Position numbers and translations under genes: made by a program. DNA of 64,000 nt from Paracidovorax citrulli (GTDB taxonomy: Bacteria > Pseudomonadota > Gammaproteobacteria > Burkholderiales > Burkholderiaceae_C): assembly GCF_900100305.1 (NCBI RefSeq), contig NZ_FNEY01000021.1, forward strand, positions 1 through 64,000, read 5' to 3'. Within the stretch, counting starts at the first letter, position 1, and each line of letters opens with the position of its first letter. The notes beneath the pieces are model-generated. The model worked only from the letters and a program-made list of their open reading frames with translations. It did no database searches and was not told the origin of the DNA. Of the stretch, positions 55,040 through 63,981 are shown in pieces.

Positions 55040-56329
55040 ATGGGAATGGACAGGCATGCATGCATTCTGGGCGCGGGGATCGCGGGCCTGGCGACGGCCT
55101 ATGCGCTGCAGCGGCAGGGCTGGCAGGTCACGGTGATCGACCAGGGGCCGGTGGGCGGCGGCGCGAGCGGCGGCAACGGCGCGCAGCTCAGCTACAGCTA
55201 CGTGCAGCCGCTCGCCGACGCCTCCGTCTGGGGGCAGTTGCCCAAGCTCCTCTTCTCGCCGGATTCGCCGCTCAAGCTGCGGCCGCAGTGGAGCCTGCAC
55301 CAGTGGCGCTGGGGCGCCGCCTTCCTCGCGGCCTGCAACGAGACGACCTCGCGCAGTACCACGGGCGCGCTGCTGGCGCTCGCCGCCCGCAGCCGCGTGG
55401 CGTTCGAGGGCTTGCTGGAGCGCGAAGGAATCGCCTGCGACTTCACGCGCACGGGCAAGCTGGTGGTGTACCGCTCGCCCGAATCCCTGGCCGCCGCCGA
55501 GCGGCAGATGGCGCTGCAGCGCGCCTGGGGCTGCGAGCAGGAATCCGTCTCCGCCGCGCGCTGCGTGGAGCTGGAGCCCGCGCTCGCCCACGGCACCGAC
55601 CGCATCGCGGGCGCCATCTACACGCCCAGCGAATGCGCGGCCGATTGCCGCAAGGTCTGCGAAGGGCTGCAGGCACTGCTGGCAGCGCGGGGTGTGCGTT
55701 TCGTGCTGGACGCACAGCTGCGCGGCTTCGATCGCAGGGCCGACGGCCGCATCGCCGCGGTGCAGTTGCGCCGCGCGGGCAGCACGGAGGACGTGCGCAT
55801 GGAAGCCGACCACTTCGTGCTGGCCCTGGGCAGTGCCAGCGCCGCCTGGGCCGCGCGGCTGGGCATGCGGCTGCCCGTGTACCCGCTCAAGGGCTACAGC
55901 CTCACGCTCGATGCGCCCGCCGATGCGGCCTGGGCTCCGCACGTGAACGTGACCGACGCGGCACGCAAGGTGGTGTTCGCCCGCCTGGGCGACCGGCTGC
56001 GCGTGGCGGGCATGGCTGAACTCGTGGGCGATGACCGCAGCATTCCGCAGGACCGCATCGACCGCCTGCGCCAGGCCGTGGTGGAGGTGTTCGGCCACGA
56101 CCCGGGCGCCGACGCACCGCTGCGCCCCTGGACGGGCATGCGCCCCGCGACGCCGACGGGCCTGCCCATGGTGGGACGGCAGCCGGGCGGGCCCGCCAAC
56201 GGCTGGCTGCACACGGGCCACGGCGCCCTGGGGTTCACGCTCTCGTTCGGCACCGCGGAGCAATTGGCGGAGGCGATGGCGCAGGCGCCGCAGGCCACCG
56301 CCGTACCGGGCGCCGTTCACGCCGCCTGA
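55040..56329 (+). CDS. FAD-dependent oxidoreductase, D-amino-acid dehydrogenase-like
   Basis: A 429-residue flavoprotein of the DadA/DAO group. CILGAGIAGLATAYALQRQG is the FAD-binding Rossmann loop; KGYSLTLDAP and LVGDDRSIPQDRIDRLRQAV lie in the substrate domain; WTGMRPATPTGLPMVGRQPG and TGHGALGFTLSFGTAEQLA are the C-terminal FAD blocks of D-amino-acid dehydrogenases. It would oxidise a D-amino acid to a 2-oxo acid and pass electrons to the respiratory chain. The start at 55040 fits a predicted transcription start near 55004; an ATG at 55019 has no ribosome site. Shared promoter logic with the GltI-like gene suggests uptake and oxidation of one compound, perhaps D-glutamate or a relative. Confidence 0.87.
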   Translation: MGMDRHACILGAGIAGLATAYALQRQGWQVTVIDQGPVGGGASGGNGAQLSYSYVQPLADASVWGQLPKLLFSPDSPLKLRPQWSLHQWRWGAAFLAACNETTSRSTTGALLALAARSRVAFEGLLEREGIACDFTRTGKLVVYRSPESLAAAERQMALQRAWGCEQESVSAARCVELEPALAHGTDRIAGAIYTPSECAADCRKVCEGLQALLAARGVRFVLDAQLRGFDRRADGRIAAVQLRRAGSTEDVRMEADHFVLALGSASAAWAARLGMRLPVYPLKGYSLTLDAPADAAWAPHVNVTDAARKVVFARLGDRLRVAGMAELVGDDRSIPQDRIDRLRQAVVEVFGHDPGADAPLRPWTGMRPATPTGLPMVGRQPGGPANGWLHTGHGALGFTLSFGTAEQLAEAMAQAPQATAVPGAVHAA

Positions 56330-57240
56330 GCCGGCCCCTTCTGCACGGTCTGCAGCACGGCCTCGCGCATGCAGCGCACCATCGCATCGGCGAGCAGCGA
56401 TGCCGGGCGGTGCGGCATGCGCAGCGCCCTCACCGGCACGGCGATGCGCGGCAGCAGCTCCAGCACGTCCACCTGCCGCCGGTCCGCGGATGCGGCAGTG
56501 CAGGCATCGACCAGCGCCACGCCCAGGCCGTGGTGCGCGAGCGCCAGCGCGGCATGGTAGGTCTGCACCGTGATCGCCGACTGCAGCCCCACCTCGGCCT
56601 CGCGGCAGGCATGGTTCACCATGGTGCCGAGCGGATCGTTCAGCCCCAGCCGCACCACCGGCACGCCGGCCAGATCGGCCAGGTGCACCGCGCCCGCGCC
56701 CACCACCTGGGCATCCAGCAGGCCGCGCGGCGCCACGCAGACCATGGCGCCTTCGGCGAGCGTCTCCTGCTCCAGCGACGGGTGCGACAGCGCCGAGAAC
56801 ACGAAGCCCACGTCGGCCTCCTGCAGCACCAGGGCCGAGACGATCTGCGGGGAATGCAGCGCGTCGATGGTGACGTGCACGCCGGGATGCAGCGCATGGA
56901 AGGCCCGCAGCGCCCGCGGCATCACCTCGTGGCTCAAGGCGAGCACGCTCAGCACGTGCAGCTCGCCTTCGCGCTGCTGCCCGCGCAGGCTGCCGGCCAG
57001 ACGCTGTACCTCGTCGAGCTGCGTGAACAGCCGCTCGATGTGCGGGTAGAGCGTCTGCGCCTCGCGCGTCGGCACGAGGCGCCCCTTGTGCCGGTGGAAC
57101 AGCGCGAAGCCCAGCTGCAGTTCCGCATGCGCGAGGATGCGGCTCACCGCGGGCTGCGTGACGTTGATGAGCCGCGCGGCCGCGCTCACGCTGCCCGTGA
57201 GCATCACGGCGTTGAAGACTTCGATGTGGCGCAGGCGCAT
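56317..57240 (-). CDS. LysR-family regulator
   Basis: A 307-residue LysR-type regulator. Residues 1-60 hold the winged helix-turn-helix (LRHIEVFNAVMLTGSVSAAA, VTQPAVSRILAHAELQLG), and the rest is the effector domain with the FHRHKGRLVPTREAQTLYPH linker. The N-terminal wording resembles the NocR/OccR/ArgP-like group that senses opines or amino acids. The gene is convergent with the D-amino-acid dehydrogenase gene and overlaps its end by 13 bases. It is the obvious candidate to bind the GCATAAC-N5-GGCATGG element in the mirrored promoter, though it lies downstream of, not beside, that region. Confidence 0.88.
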   Translation of the reverse strand: MRLRHIEVFNAVMLTGSVSAAARLINVTQPAVSRILAHAELQLGFALFHRHKGRLVPTREAQTLYPHIERLFTQLDEVQRLAGSLRGQQREGELHVLSVLALSHEVMPRALRAFHALHPGVHVTIDALHSPQIVSALVLQEADVGFVFSALSHPSLEQETLAEGAMVCVAPRGLLDAQVVGAGAVHLADLAGVPVVRLGLNDPLGTMVNHACREAEVGLQSAITVQTYHAALALAHHGLGVALVDACTAASADRRQVDVLELLPRIAVPVRALRMPHRPASLLADAMVRCMREAVLQTVQKGPAQAA

Positions 57241-57339
57241 GGAACGGCGAGACGGTGCAGTGGTGAGGACAGGGTGGGATATTGCATCAAAGCGTTTCCT
57301 ATCTTCCAGTGCCGGAGCTTCCCTGCACAATCGCCGGCC

Positions 57340-58008
57340 ATGACACCGCCCGCCACCGCATGCCTCTGCCCCACAGCACCGACGCATGCGACGAGGGTCT
57401 TCGCGCCACGCTTCACACCGCGCGCCACGCACCTGCTGGTATCCATCTTCGCCCTCGGCTGTGCTGCGGCCCACGCGGCGGCGCCCGCTCTTCCTTCCGC
57501 ACGCGTCGGCATCGTGGACGCACGCATGCCTGACGCGGCGCGGGTCGCCTTGCCGGGCATGGGATCGCCTGCGCAAGCGGTGCCCGGCAACGCTGCACCG
57601 CCTCACGAACTGCGGTTTCTGCGCCTGTCGCCGCCAGCAGGCCAAGCCACGGAGTGCTGCATTCGCCCGCAGGCGCCGGTCGACCCGCAGGAAACCAGCC
57701 TGCTGCGCTACCAGGGCGCGGACACCGAACCCGCCGCCGAGCGCGAGGCCCGTTTCACCCATCTGCCGGGCGATGGATTCGTGGGACTGGCCTTGCAGGG
57801 AAAGCCCACGGTGAAGCGCACCTCTTCCCATCGCATCCTGCTGCGGTGGCCGGACAGCAGGCAACAGGTCCGCGTGGACCACTGCCTCGCCGCCGAGGGC
57901 CTGCACGTCAAGATCGCCGAAAGCACGGGCGCGGGCCGGTGGAAGCCCGTCGCCCATTACTACCTGCCTCTGGGCGCCGATGTGCAGTCCGACTGCCCGC
58001 GGGAGTGA
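57340..58008 (+). CDS. secreted protein of unknown family (paralogue 1)
   Basis: A 222-residue protein with a hydrophobic export signal (THLLVSIFALGCAAAHAAA). The mature part contains SARVGIVDARMPDAARVALP, then ECCIRPQAPVDPQE, GLALQGKPTVKRTSSHRIL, VRVDHCLAAEGLHVKIAES and a final GRWKPVAHYYLPLG. The tandem gene downstream encodes a protein with the same blocks in the same order. Four cysteines (ECC, DHC, DCP) are shared, so periplasmic disulfides are likely. I do not recognise the family. A GCACAAT -10 at 57325-57331 lies eight bases before the ATG, implying a leaderless message. Confidence 0.78.
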   Translation: MTPPATACLCPTAPTHATRVFAPRFTPRATHLLVSIFALGCAAAHAAAPALPSARVGIVDARMPDAARVALPGMGSPAQAVPGNAAPPHELRFLRLSPPAGQATECCIRPQAPVDPQETSLLRYQGADTEPAAEREARFTHLPGDGFVGLALQGKPTVKRTSSHRILLRWPDSRQQVRVDHCLAAEGLHVKIAESTGAGRWKPVAHYYLPLGADVQSDCPRE

Positions 58009-58189
58009 AGGGGGGGCAGCGGAGCGGATCTGCCTGAGCCATCGGGCCGTCGTCGCGCTTTCTGGAATCCACGCGGTATGCACATCTTTACCGCCACCCC
58101 AGGAACTCCGCCGCATACTCGGCCCTCAGCATTCCGGTGGCGCCTCCGGCCACCGGCGGCGGAATCCGCCTGCATTCCTCTTTTCTCCC

Positions 58190-58978
58190 ATGATGGCCAT
58201 TGAACGACGACATCGACACGCAGCAGCCCTGACCGGGCCGATCCTCTCCATCGCGCTGTCCCTGGCGCTCGCCGGAGTCGGCGAGGTCCACGCCAGCCCG
58301 AACAAGACGACGACCAAGACCACCAGCAAGGCCACCGGCAAAACGGCCGGCAAGAATTCCGGCAAATCCGCTAGCAGGCCGGCATCGTCCGCCAGGGCCC
58401 GCGCCCGACCGGCCGCCCGGGCCCGCACCCCGGTGGCGGCGCCGGCACGCACGACCGGGGCGCCCGCGCACGCTGGCGCCCTGCTCTCCTTCCGGGTGGG
58501 TGTGGTGGATGCCTCCAGCCCCGGCTCCGCCCGCGTCGCGCTGGCGTCCGGCGACGCGGCGCCGGGTGGCGAACTGCACTACCTGCCGCTCTATCCCGCG
58601 GCCAAGGTGCCGGAGTGCTGCGTGCGCCCGCAGGCCGCGGTGCCCGCGCGGGACGTGTCCATCCTCCGCTTCGACGGGGACGATTCGCAGCTCGCCGCCG
58701 AGCATGCCGCGCAGTTCACGCAGGCGCCGGACGAGCCGTTCACGGGCCTGGCGGTGCAGGGCAAGGCCATGGTGACCCGCGCCTCCGACCAGCGGCTCTT
58801 CCTGCAGTGGCCGGACCGCAAGGTGTCGGTGCGCGTGGACCACTGCGTATCGGCCGAGGGCGTGCACGTGCGCATCGCGGACTCGGCGGGGCCGGGCCGC
58901 TGGCAGCCGGCGGCCTACTACTATCTGCCCCTCGCCAAACCGGCAACGCCGGACTGCCCGCTGGGCGACGTGTACTGA
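58190..58978 (+). CDS. secreted protein of unknown family (paralogue 2)
   Basis: A 262-residue protein with a signal peptide (ALTGPILSIALSLALAGVGE, cleavage near VHAS) and then a 60-residue Lys/Thr/Ala/Arg-rich spacer (TTTKTTSKATGKTAGKNSGK and more) that may be disordered and bind anionic surfaces. From residue 100 on it repeats the plan of paralogue 1: VGVVDASSPGSARVAL, ELHYLPLYPAAKVPECCVRP, LAVQGKAMVTRASDQRLFLQ, VRVDHCVSAEGVHVRIADSA, GRWQPAAYYYLPL and a final DCP. The two share every Cys of the core. A second ATG three bases later is an alternative start. Function unknown. Confidence 0.78.
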   Translation: MMAIERRHRHAAALTGPILSIALSLALAGVGEVHASPNKTTTKTTSKATGKTAGKNSGKSASRPASSARARARPAARARTPVAAPARTTGAPAHAGALLSFRVGVVDASSPGSARVALASGDAAPGGELHYLPLYPAAKVPECCVRPQAAVPARDVSILRFDGDDSQLAAEHAAQFTQAPDEPFTGLAVQGKAMVTRASDQRLFLQWPDRKVSVRVDHCVSAEGVHVRIADSAGPGRWQPAAYYYLPLAKPATPDCPLGDVY

Positions 58979-58988
58979 CGCGGCGCCT

Positions 58989-59852
58989 TCAAGCCGTGCG
59001 GTTGAACGCGCCCCACTCCACGCACTGCCGGTTCAGCCACATCGTCTCTTCGAGCGGCGTCGCACGGCGCAGCGAGGCGCAGGCGGCCAGGGACAGCGCC
59101 CGCCCCTGTCGGGCATCGGCCACCTTCCTGCGCGGTGCGAGGCGTGCCAGCAGCGCTTCGCGCGCCGCGGCGGGAAGCGCCGGGCCCTCGGCAAGATAGG
59201 CCTCGGCAGACTGGTAGCGGTCGCGGCGCTGCAAACCCACCATGTAGGCCGAGCCGGTCGGGAGCCGGACCAGTTGCAGGTCCGGCACCACCATCACCAC
59301 CGGAGCGATCGGCGCCAGCGCCGGCCACACGTCGTTGACGTAGTACTCCCCTTCCCAGTAGGCACGCGCGATGCGGACGAAATGCGCCACGTCGGACACG
59401 TTCAGCAGGCCGGATTCGGCCATGGGCAGGATTTCGATGGCGGGCTTGCGCACGTCCACCGTGTCGTTGGAGACGTCGACGTACAGGCTGCCGAACTGGA
59501 ACGCGTTCTGGAAGTAGCGCTCGCGCAGCGCGCCCCACACGCTGCCAACGTAGCCACCCTCCTGCATGAAGGCACGGATGGCATCCAGGCCGGGCCGCGA
59601 CGCCTCCGATGCCACCGCCGCGCGCAGTTTGCGCTCGAACGCCTGGGAAATTTCCAGGCAGCAGCCGTAGGGGTAGGGCTTGCGGTACGGGGGTGTGGTG
59701 CCCCGCAGTTCGTCGTCGACCTCGCGGCGCAGCGCGTGCAGATAACCCTCCAGCTCGGGAATACAGCCCTGGAGATGGCGGGCCGTCAGCCGTTGCTGTT
59801 CCCCACAGGCGGGGCGGATTTCCTGGGGCAGAAACGGGCGGGGTACGGACAC
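58989..59852 (-). CDS. hypothetical protein, 287 residues
   Basis: A soluble protein without a signal peptide or membrane helix. I do not recognise a domain. Visible features are PPYRKPYPYGCCLEISQAFE around residue 55, a helix-rich middle, FQFGSLYVDVSNDTVDVRKP around 118, and a C-terminal ACASLRRATPLEETMWLNRQ. The aromatic and charged pattern is that of a globular protein and the codon usage matches the neighbours, so it is real. It is convergent with paralogue 2 of the secreted pair, 10 bases apart. No operon partner. Confidence 0.75.
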   Translation of the reverse strand: MSVPRPFLPQEIRPACGEQQRLTARHLQGCIPELEGYLHALRREVDDELRGTTPPYRKPYPYGCCLEISQAFERKLRAAVASEASRPGLDAIRAFMQEGGYVGSVWGALRERYFQNAFQFGSLYVDVSNDTVDVRKPAIEILPMAESGLLNVSDVAHFVRIARAYWEGEYYVNDVWPALAPIAPVVMVVPDLQLVRLPTGSAYMVGLQRRDRYQSAEAYLAEGPALPAAAREALLARLAPRRKVADARQGRALSLAACASLRRATPLEETMWLNRQCVEWGAFNRTA

Positions 59853-59961
59853 GGACAGGAGCGGCTACGGTGGGCTCGCATCTTTGCTCGACCGCAAGCT
59901 CTCGTGCCCCGGGGCGCCGGGCGGAGCCACCGGACGCGGCGCCCCGTCGCGGACCGGCGGA

Positions 59962-60597
59962 TCAGCGGCCGCGACGGCGCATCCGGGCGACGCCGAACAG
60001 CGCCAGCAGCCCGGACAGCAGGACCATGCCCCATTCGGAGAGCGTCGGGATGCTCGCCACCGTGCCGCCGCCACCGCCTACGGGCGTAGTGCTGCCCGTC
60101 ACGGTAATCGCCAGAGTGGCACGGCGGGCGCTGTCGAGGGGCGGAGTGGAACCGTTGGTCTGCGTCACGGTGCCGGTACAAGGTGCCTGGCCGGTATTAT
60201 TGGACAGCGAGCCCGGACCGGCGATCAGCGTCTGCTTGAACGTGATGGTGGAGTTCGCCGGAATCGCCGCGTTGTTGAAATTGAACGTGAAGGGCGTGCC
60301 GCCGGCGACGCTCGCTGCGGCAACCGTGGTGGTCGAATTCGCGGTGCCGACCAGCGTGCCGTCGAATGCGTTCAGCCGCGCTTCGAGCGCCACGGTGTAG
60401 CTGCCCGCGGTCGCCGTGCCATAGTTCACCGTCACGGTGTCGAGGGTGGTGCCGGCGTAGTTGGGCAGATAGAAAGACCGCGAGATGCCGTCGCCACCCG
60501 TATTGGTGTTGGCCGGACAGCTGACGATCGTGGCGGCGCCGGCGAATGCCGGTGCAAGCAGGGCAGCGAGCGCCAGGGTGCGAAGAGCGTATTGCAT
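59962..60597 (-). CDS. IPTL-CTERM surface protein
   Basis: A 211-residue exported protein. A signal peptide (TLALAALLAPAFAGAA) leads to a beta-rich, Thr/Ala/Gly-rich body (residues 23-175). The end is the IPTL-CTERM sorting signal: SIPTLSEWGMVLLSGLLALF followed by Arg-rich ARMRRRGR. Such proteins are processed by an exosortase (type H, as I remember) and end up on the surface or in the matrix; no exosortase gene lies in this window. One Cys pair (VSCPAN and APCTGT) may be a disulfide. Start chosen at 60597, the ATG of the signal peptide. Likely surface-exposed, function unknown. Confidence 0.85.
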   Translation of the reverse strand: MQYALRTLALAALLAPAFAGAATIVSCPANTNTGGDGISRSFYLPNYAGTTLDTVTVNYGTATAGSYTVALEARLNAFDGTLVGTANSTTTVAAASVAGGTPFTFNFNNAAIPANSTITFKQTLIAGPGSLSNNTGQAPCTGTVTQTNGSTPPLDSARRATLAITVTGSTTPVGGGGGTVASIPTLSEWGMVLLSGLLALFGVARMRRRGR

Positions 60598-60770
60598 GGA
60601 ATAGCGCGTGTGTTGAGTGAATCGATGGAAGTGCATCGAAGTGTAAGGCCATGCTGCCTTCTCGACGCCGTCCCTGAACCCTCGCGCTCCGCATTCCACG
60701 CCAGGCTCGGCCGTTCCCAGGGGCGCGAATCCAGAGCACGCCGCAGGTCTTCACGGCCCGCCTCAATTCC

Positions 60771-63554
60771 TCAGTGCGCTTTCTCCCAGTTCGGCCCCAT
60801 GCCCACTTCCGCCAGCAGCGGCACCTTGAGCTCCGCCACGCCGGCCATGAGGCGCGGCACTTCGGTGCGCAGCCAGCCGGATTCCTCTTCGGGCAGTTCG
60901 AACACCAGTTCGTCGTGCACCTGCATGATCATCAGCACCTGCGGCTTGTCCGCGTCCAGCACCGCCTGCACGGCCACCATCGCCTTCTTGATGAGGTCCG
61001 CCGCCGTGCCCTGCATGGGCGCGTTGATGGCGGCGCGCTCTGCGGCGCCGCGCCGCGGGCCGTTGGGCGAATTGATCTCGGGCAGGTAGAGCCGCCGGCC
61101 GAACACCGTCTCGACATAGCCGCGCGCCTTGGCCGAGGCCTTGGTTTCGTCCATGTACTGCTTCACGCCGGGGTAGCGCTGGAAATAGCGGTCGATGTAG
61201 GCCGCGGCGGCCTTGTTGTCGATGCCCAGGTTGCGCGCGAGGCCGAAGCTGCTCATGCCGTAGATGAGCCCGAAGTTGATCACCTTGGCATAGCGGCGCT
61301 GCTCGCTGCTCACCTGGTCCACCGCCACGCCGAACACCTCGGCCGCGGTGGCGCGGTGCACGTCCAGCCCCTCGGTGAAGGCGCGCAGCAGCGCGTCGTC
61401 GCCGCTCAGGTGGGCCATGATGCGCAGCTCGATCTGGCTGTAGTCGGCGCTGGCGATCACGCGGCCCGGCGGCGCCACGAAGGCCTCGCGCACGCGCCGG
61501 CCTTCGGCCGTGCGGATGGGGATGTTCTGCAGGTTGGGCTCGTTGCTCGACAGGCGCCCCGTCACCGCCACGGCCTGCGCGTAGTGCGTATGCACCCGGC
61601 CCGTGCGCGGATCGGCCAGCTGGCCCAGCTTGTCGGTGTAGGTGCCCTTGAGCTTGGAGAGGCTGCGGTGCTCCAGGATCTTGGCGGGCAGCGGGTAGTC
61701 CTCGGCGAGTTTTTCCAGGACCTCCTCGTCGGTGCTCCGCGCGCCGGTCGCGGTCTTCTTCACCACGGGCAGGCCCAGCTTGTCGAAGAAGATCTCGCCG
61801 AGCTGCTTGGGGCTGCCGAGGTTGAACGGCTGGCCGGCGATGTCGTAGGCCTCCTGCTCGAGCCTGAGGATGCGCTGCCCGAGGTCGTGGCTCTGCTGCT
61901 GCAGCGTGGCCGTATCGATCAGCACGCCGTTGCGCTCGATGCGGAACAGCACCTCGCTGCTCTCCATCTCGAGGGCGTAGATGGCGCGCAGTTTCTCGTC
62001 GGCCTCGATCAGCGGCCAGAGCACGCGGTGCACGTCGAGCGTCTGGTCCGAGTCTTCGCAGGAATAGGCCGCGGCCTGCTCGACCGGCACCTGCGCGAAC
62101 GGGATCTGCTTGGCGCCCTTGCCGCAGAGGTCTTCGTAGCTGATGCCGGTGCGGCCCGTGTGGCGCTCGGCCAGGCTCGCGAGGTTGTGCGGCCGGTGCA
62201 CTTCCAGCACGTAGCTCTGCAGCATGGTGTCGTGCGCATAGCCGCGTACATCGATGCCGTGGTTGGCGAACACGTGGCGGTCGTACTTGACGTGCTGGCC
62301 CAGCTTGGGCCGGGAAGCATCCTCCAGCCAGGGCTTCAGGCGCTCCAGCACGGTGTCGAGCGGCAGTTGTTCGGGCGCCTCGGGGCCGGAATGCGCGAGC
62401 GGAATGTAGGCGGCGGCACCGGGCTCCACGCTGAAGCTCAGGCCCACGATCTGGGCGCGCAGTTCGTCGAGCGAGTTGGTCTCGGTATCGAGCGCGACCA
62501 GGTCGGCCGCCTGGATGCGGGCGAACCAGCGGTCGAACTCCTCCCAAGCGAGGATCGTGTCGTAGGCCACTTCGCGCCCCTGTGCGGCCTCGGCGACGAA
62601 GGTCGTGCCGCTGTCGGCGAACAGGTCGCCGCTCGCACCGGGTAGCGTGGCCGTGGCATTGGCGGGCGTGGTGTCTTCCAGCGCACGGGCCAGCCCCTTG
62701 AAGCCGAACTTCTCGTAGAACTCGCGGAGCTGCGCCGTCTCCAGCGCGCCGGCCGCGATGCCGTCCAGCGCCGGCAGGCCTTCCACATGCCCGGCCAGGT
62801 CGCAATCGGTGCGGATGGTGACCAGCTCGCGCCCCTTGGGCAGCCAGTCGAGCGCGTTGCGCAGGTTCTCGCCCGCCACGCCCTTGATCTCGCCCGCGCG
62901 CGCCAGCAGCCCGTCGAGCGAACCGTATTCGTTCAGCCACTTGGCAGCCGTCTTGGGGCCCACCTTGGGCACCCCGGGCACGTTGTCCACCGCATCGCCC
63001 ACCAGCGTCTGGTAATCGACCATGAGCGAGGGCGGCACGCCGAACTCGGCCGTGACCCCCGCCACGTCGCGGCGCTTGCCGCTCATGGTGTCGATGATGG
63101 TGATGTGCTCGTCCACCAGTTGCGACAGGTCCTTGTCGCCGCTGGAGACGATGACCTCGATGCCCTGGCGCGCCGCGCAGGCCGCGAGGGTGCCGATCAC
63201 GTCGTCGGCCTCCACGCCCGGCACGCAGACCACCGGCCAGCCCAGCAGGCGCACGACCTGGTGGATGGGCTCGATCTGGGCGCGCAGGTCGTCGGGCATG
63301 GGGGCGCGGTGCGCCTTGTATTCGGGGTAGAGCGTGTCGCGGAAGGTCGGTCCGCTCGCGTCGAAGACGCAGGCGGCGTAGTCGGCGGGATAGTCCTTGC
63401 GCAGCGCCTGCAGCATGTTGATCATGCCGCGGATGGCCCCGGTGGCGGGGCTGGCCGGGTCGCCGGGCACGGCCCGCAGGTCCGGCATGGCGTGGAAGGC
63501 GCGGTAGAGGTAGCTGGAGCCGTCCACCAGCACCAGGGTCTTGGGTTTGCTCAT
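60771..63554 (-). CDS. polA: DNA polymerase I
   Basis: A 927-residue replication and repair polymerase. The 5'-nuclease domain (about 1-290) starts TLVLVDGSSYLYRAFHAMPD and has GVEADDVIGTLA; the 3'-5' proofreading domain (about 330-520) keeps its catalytic DTETNSLDELRAQIVGL; the polymerase domain has TGRLSSNEPNLQNIPIRT, DYSQIELRIMAHLSGD (motif A), RRYAKVINFGLIYGMSSFG (O helix) and MQVHDELVFELP (motif C). All three activities look intact. The GCACAAT element at 63569-63563 on the minus strand ends eight bases before the ATG, so the message is probably leaderless or nearly so. Confidence 0.97.
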   Translation of the reverse strand: MSKPKTLVLVDGSSYLYRAFHAMPDLRAVPGDPASPATGAIRGMINMLQALRKDYPADYAACVFDASGPTFRDTLYPEYKAHRAPMPDDLRAQIEPIHQVVRLLGWPVVCVPGVEADDVIGTLAACAARQGIEVIVSSGDKDLSQLVDEHITIIDTMSGKRRDVAGVTAEFGVPPSLMVDYQTLVGDAVDNVPGVPKVGPKTAAKWLNEYGSLDGLLARAGEIKGVAGENLRNALDWLPKGRELVTIRTDCDLAGHVEGLPALDGIAAGALETAQLREFYEKFGFKGLARALEDTTPANATATLPGASGDLFADSGTTFVAEAAQGREVAYDTILAWEEFDRWFARIQAADLVALDTETNSLDELRAQIVGLSFSVEPGAAAYIPLAHSGPEAPEQLPLDTVLERLKPWLEDASRPKLGQHVKYDRHVFANHGIDVRGYAHDTMLQSYVLEVHRPHNLASLAERHTGRTGISYEDLCGKGAKQIPFAQVPVEQAAAYSCEDSDQTLDVHRVLWPLIEADEKLRAIYALEMESSEVLFRIERNGVLIDTATLQQQSHDLGQRILRLEQEAYDIAGQPFNLGSPKQLGEIFFDKLGLPVVKKTATGARSTDEEVLEKLAEDYPLPAKILEHRSLSKLKGTYTDKLGQLADPRTGRVHTHYAQAVAVTGRLSSNEPNLQNIPIRTAEGRRVREAFVAPPGRVIASADYSQIELRIMAHLSGDDALLRAFTEGLDVHRATAAEVFGVAVDQVSSEQRRYAKVINFGLIYGMSSFGLARNLGIDNKAAAAYIDRYFQRYPGVKQYMDETKASAKARGYVETVFGRRLYLPEINSPNGPRRGAAERAAINAPMQGTAADLIKKAMVAVQAVLDADKPQVLMIMQVHDELVFELPEEESGWLRTEVPRLMAGVAELKVPLLAEVGMGPNWEKAH

Positions 63555-63612
63555 GGTCCGGGATTGTGCCCGCGGGCGGGTGCGCGCGCCCGCGCGGGCC
63601 TACAATCCGCCC

Positions 63613-63981
63613 ATGCGCGCCGCCACCACCTTCCTTCTCCTGGCGCTGGCCTCCGTGCCGGCCCTTGCCCAGACTCCCGCACCCTCGCCCGCTCCGCAGG
63701 CCGCCCCCGCGGCCGACGCGCAGCCCGGTGCCGCGGCGGATGCCGAGCCGGGCCGGCGCAACCAACGCGTGGAGCGCATCCGCATCGAGGACGAAGGCAG
63801 CCGCGTGGACGAGCTGCGCGTGGGCGGGCAGACGCAGAGCATCACGGTGCAGCCCAAGGCCGGCACCACCATGCCCGAGTACGAAGTGCAGCCGCCCGAC
63901 GGCGTGCGCGCGCGCCCCGGCAGCCGCAGCGGCGCGGAAACCATCACCAGCCCACGGGTCTGGAACGTCATGAAGTTCTGA
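63613..63981 (+). CDS. DUF2782 domain protein, exported
   Basis: A 122-residue protein with a signal peptide (AATTFLLLALASVPALAQ) and a Pro/Ala-rich linker (20-45). The core RRNQRVERIRIEDEGSRVDE, then RVGGQTQSITVQPKAGTTMP and YEVQPPDGVRARP, ends PRVWNVMKF; this matches the DUF2782 family, which in betaproteobacteria commonly lies between polA and the homoserine kinase gene thrB. It is divergent from polA with 58 bases between. A TACAAT -10 hexamer at 63601-63606 ends six bases before the ATG, so the message may be leaderless. Function unknown; a small periplasmic protein. Confidence 0.85.
   Translation: MRAATTFLLLALASVPALAQTPAPSPAPQAAPAADAQPGAAADAEPGRRNQRVERIRIEDEGSRVDELRVGGQTQSITVQPKAGTTMPEYEVQPPDGVRARPGSRSGAETITSPRVWNVMKF

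Noticed and set aside
58310-58380. Lys/Thr/Gly/Ala codon repeats as a possible CRISPR or tandem repeat
   Set aside because: The units are irregular and in frame; they encode the low-complexity spacer of a secreted protein.
60774-62645. A 623-codon plus-strand frame opposite polA
   Set aside because: It is a shadow of the polA coding sequence with no recognisable domain.
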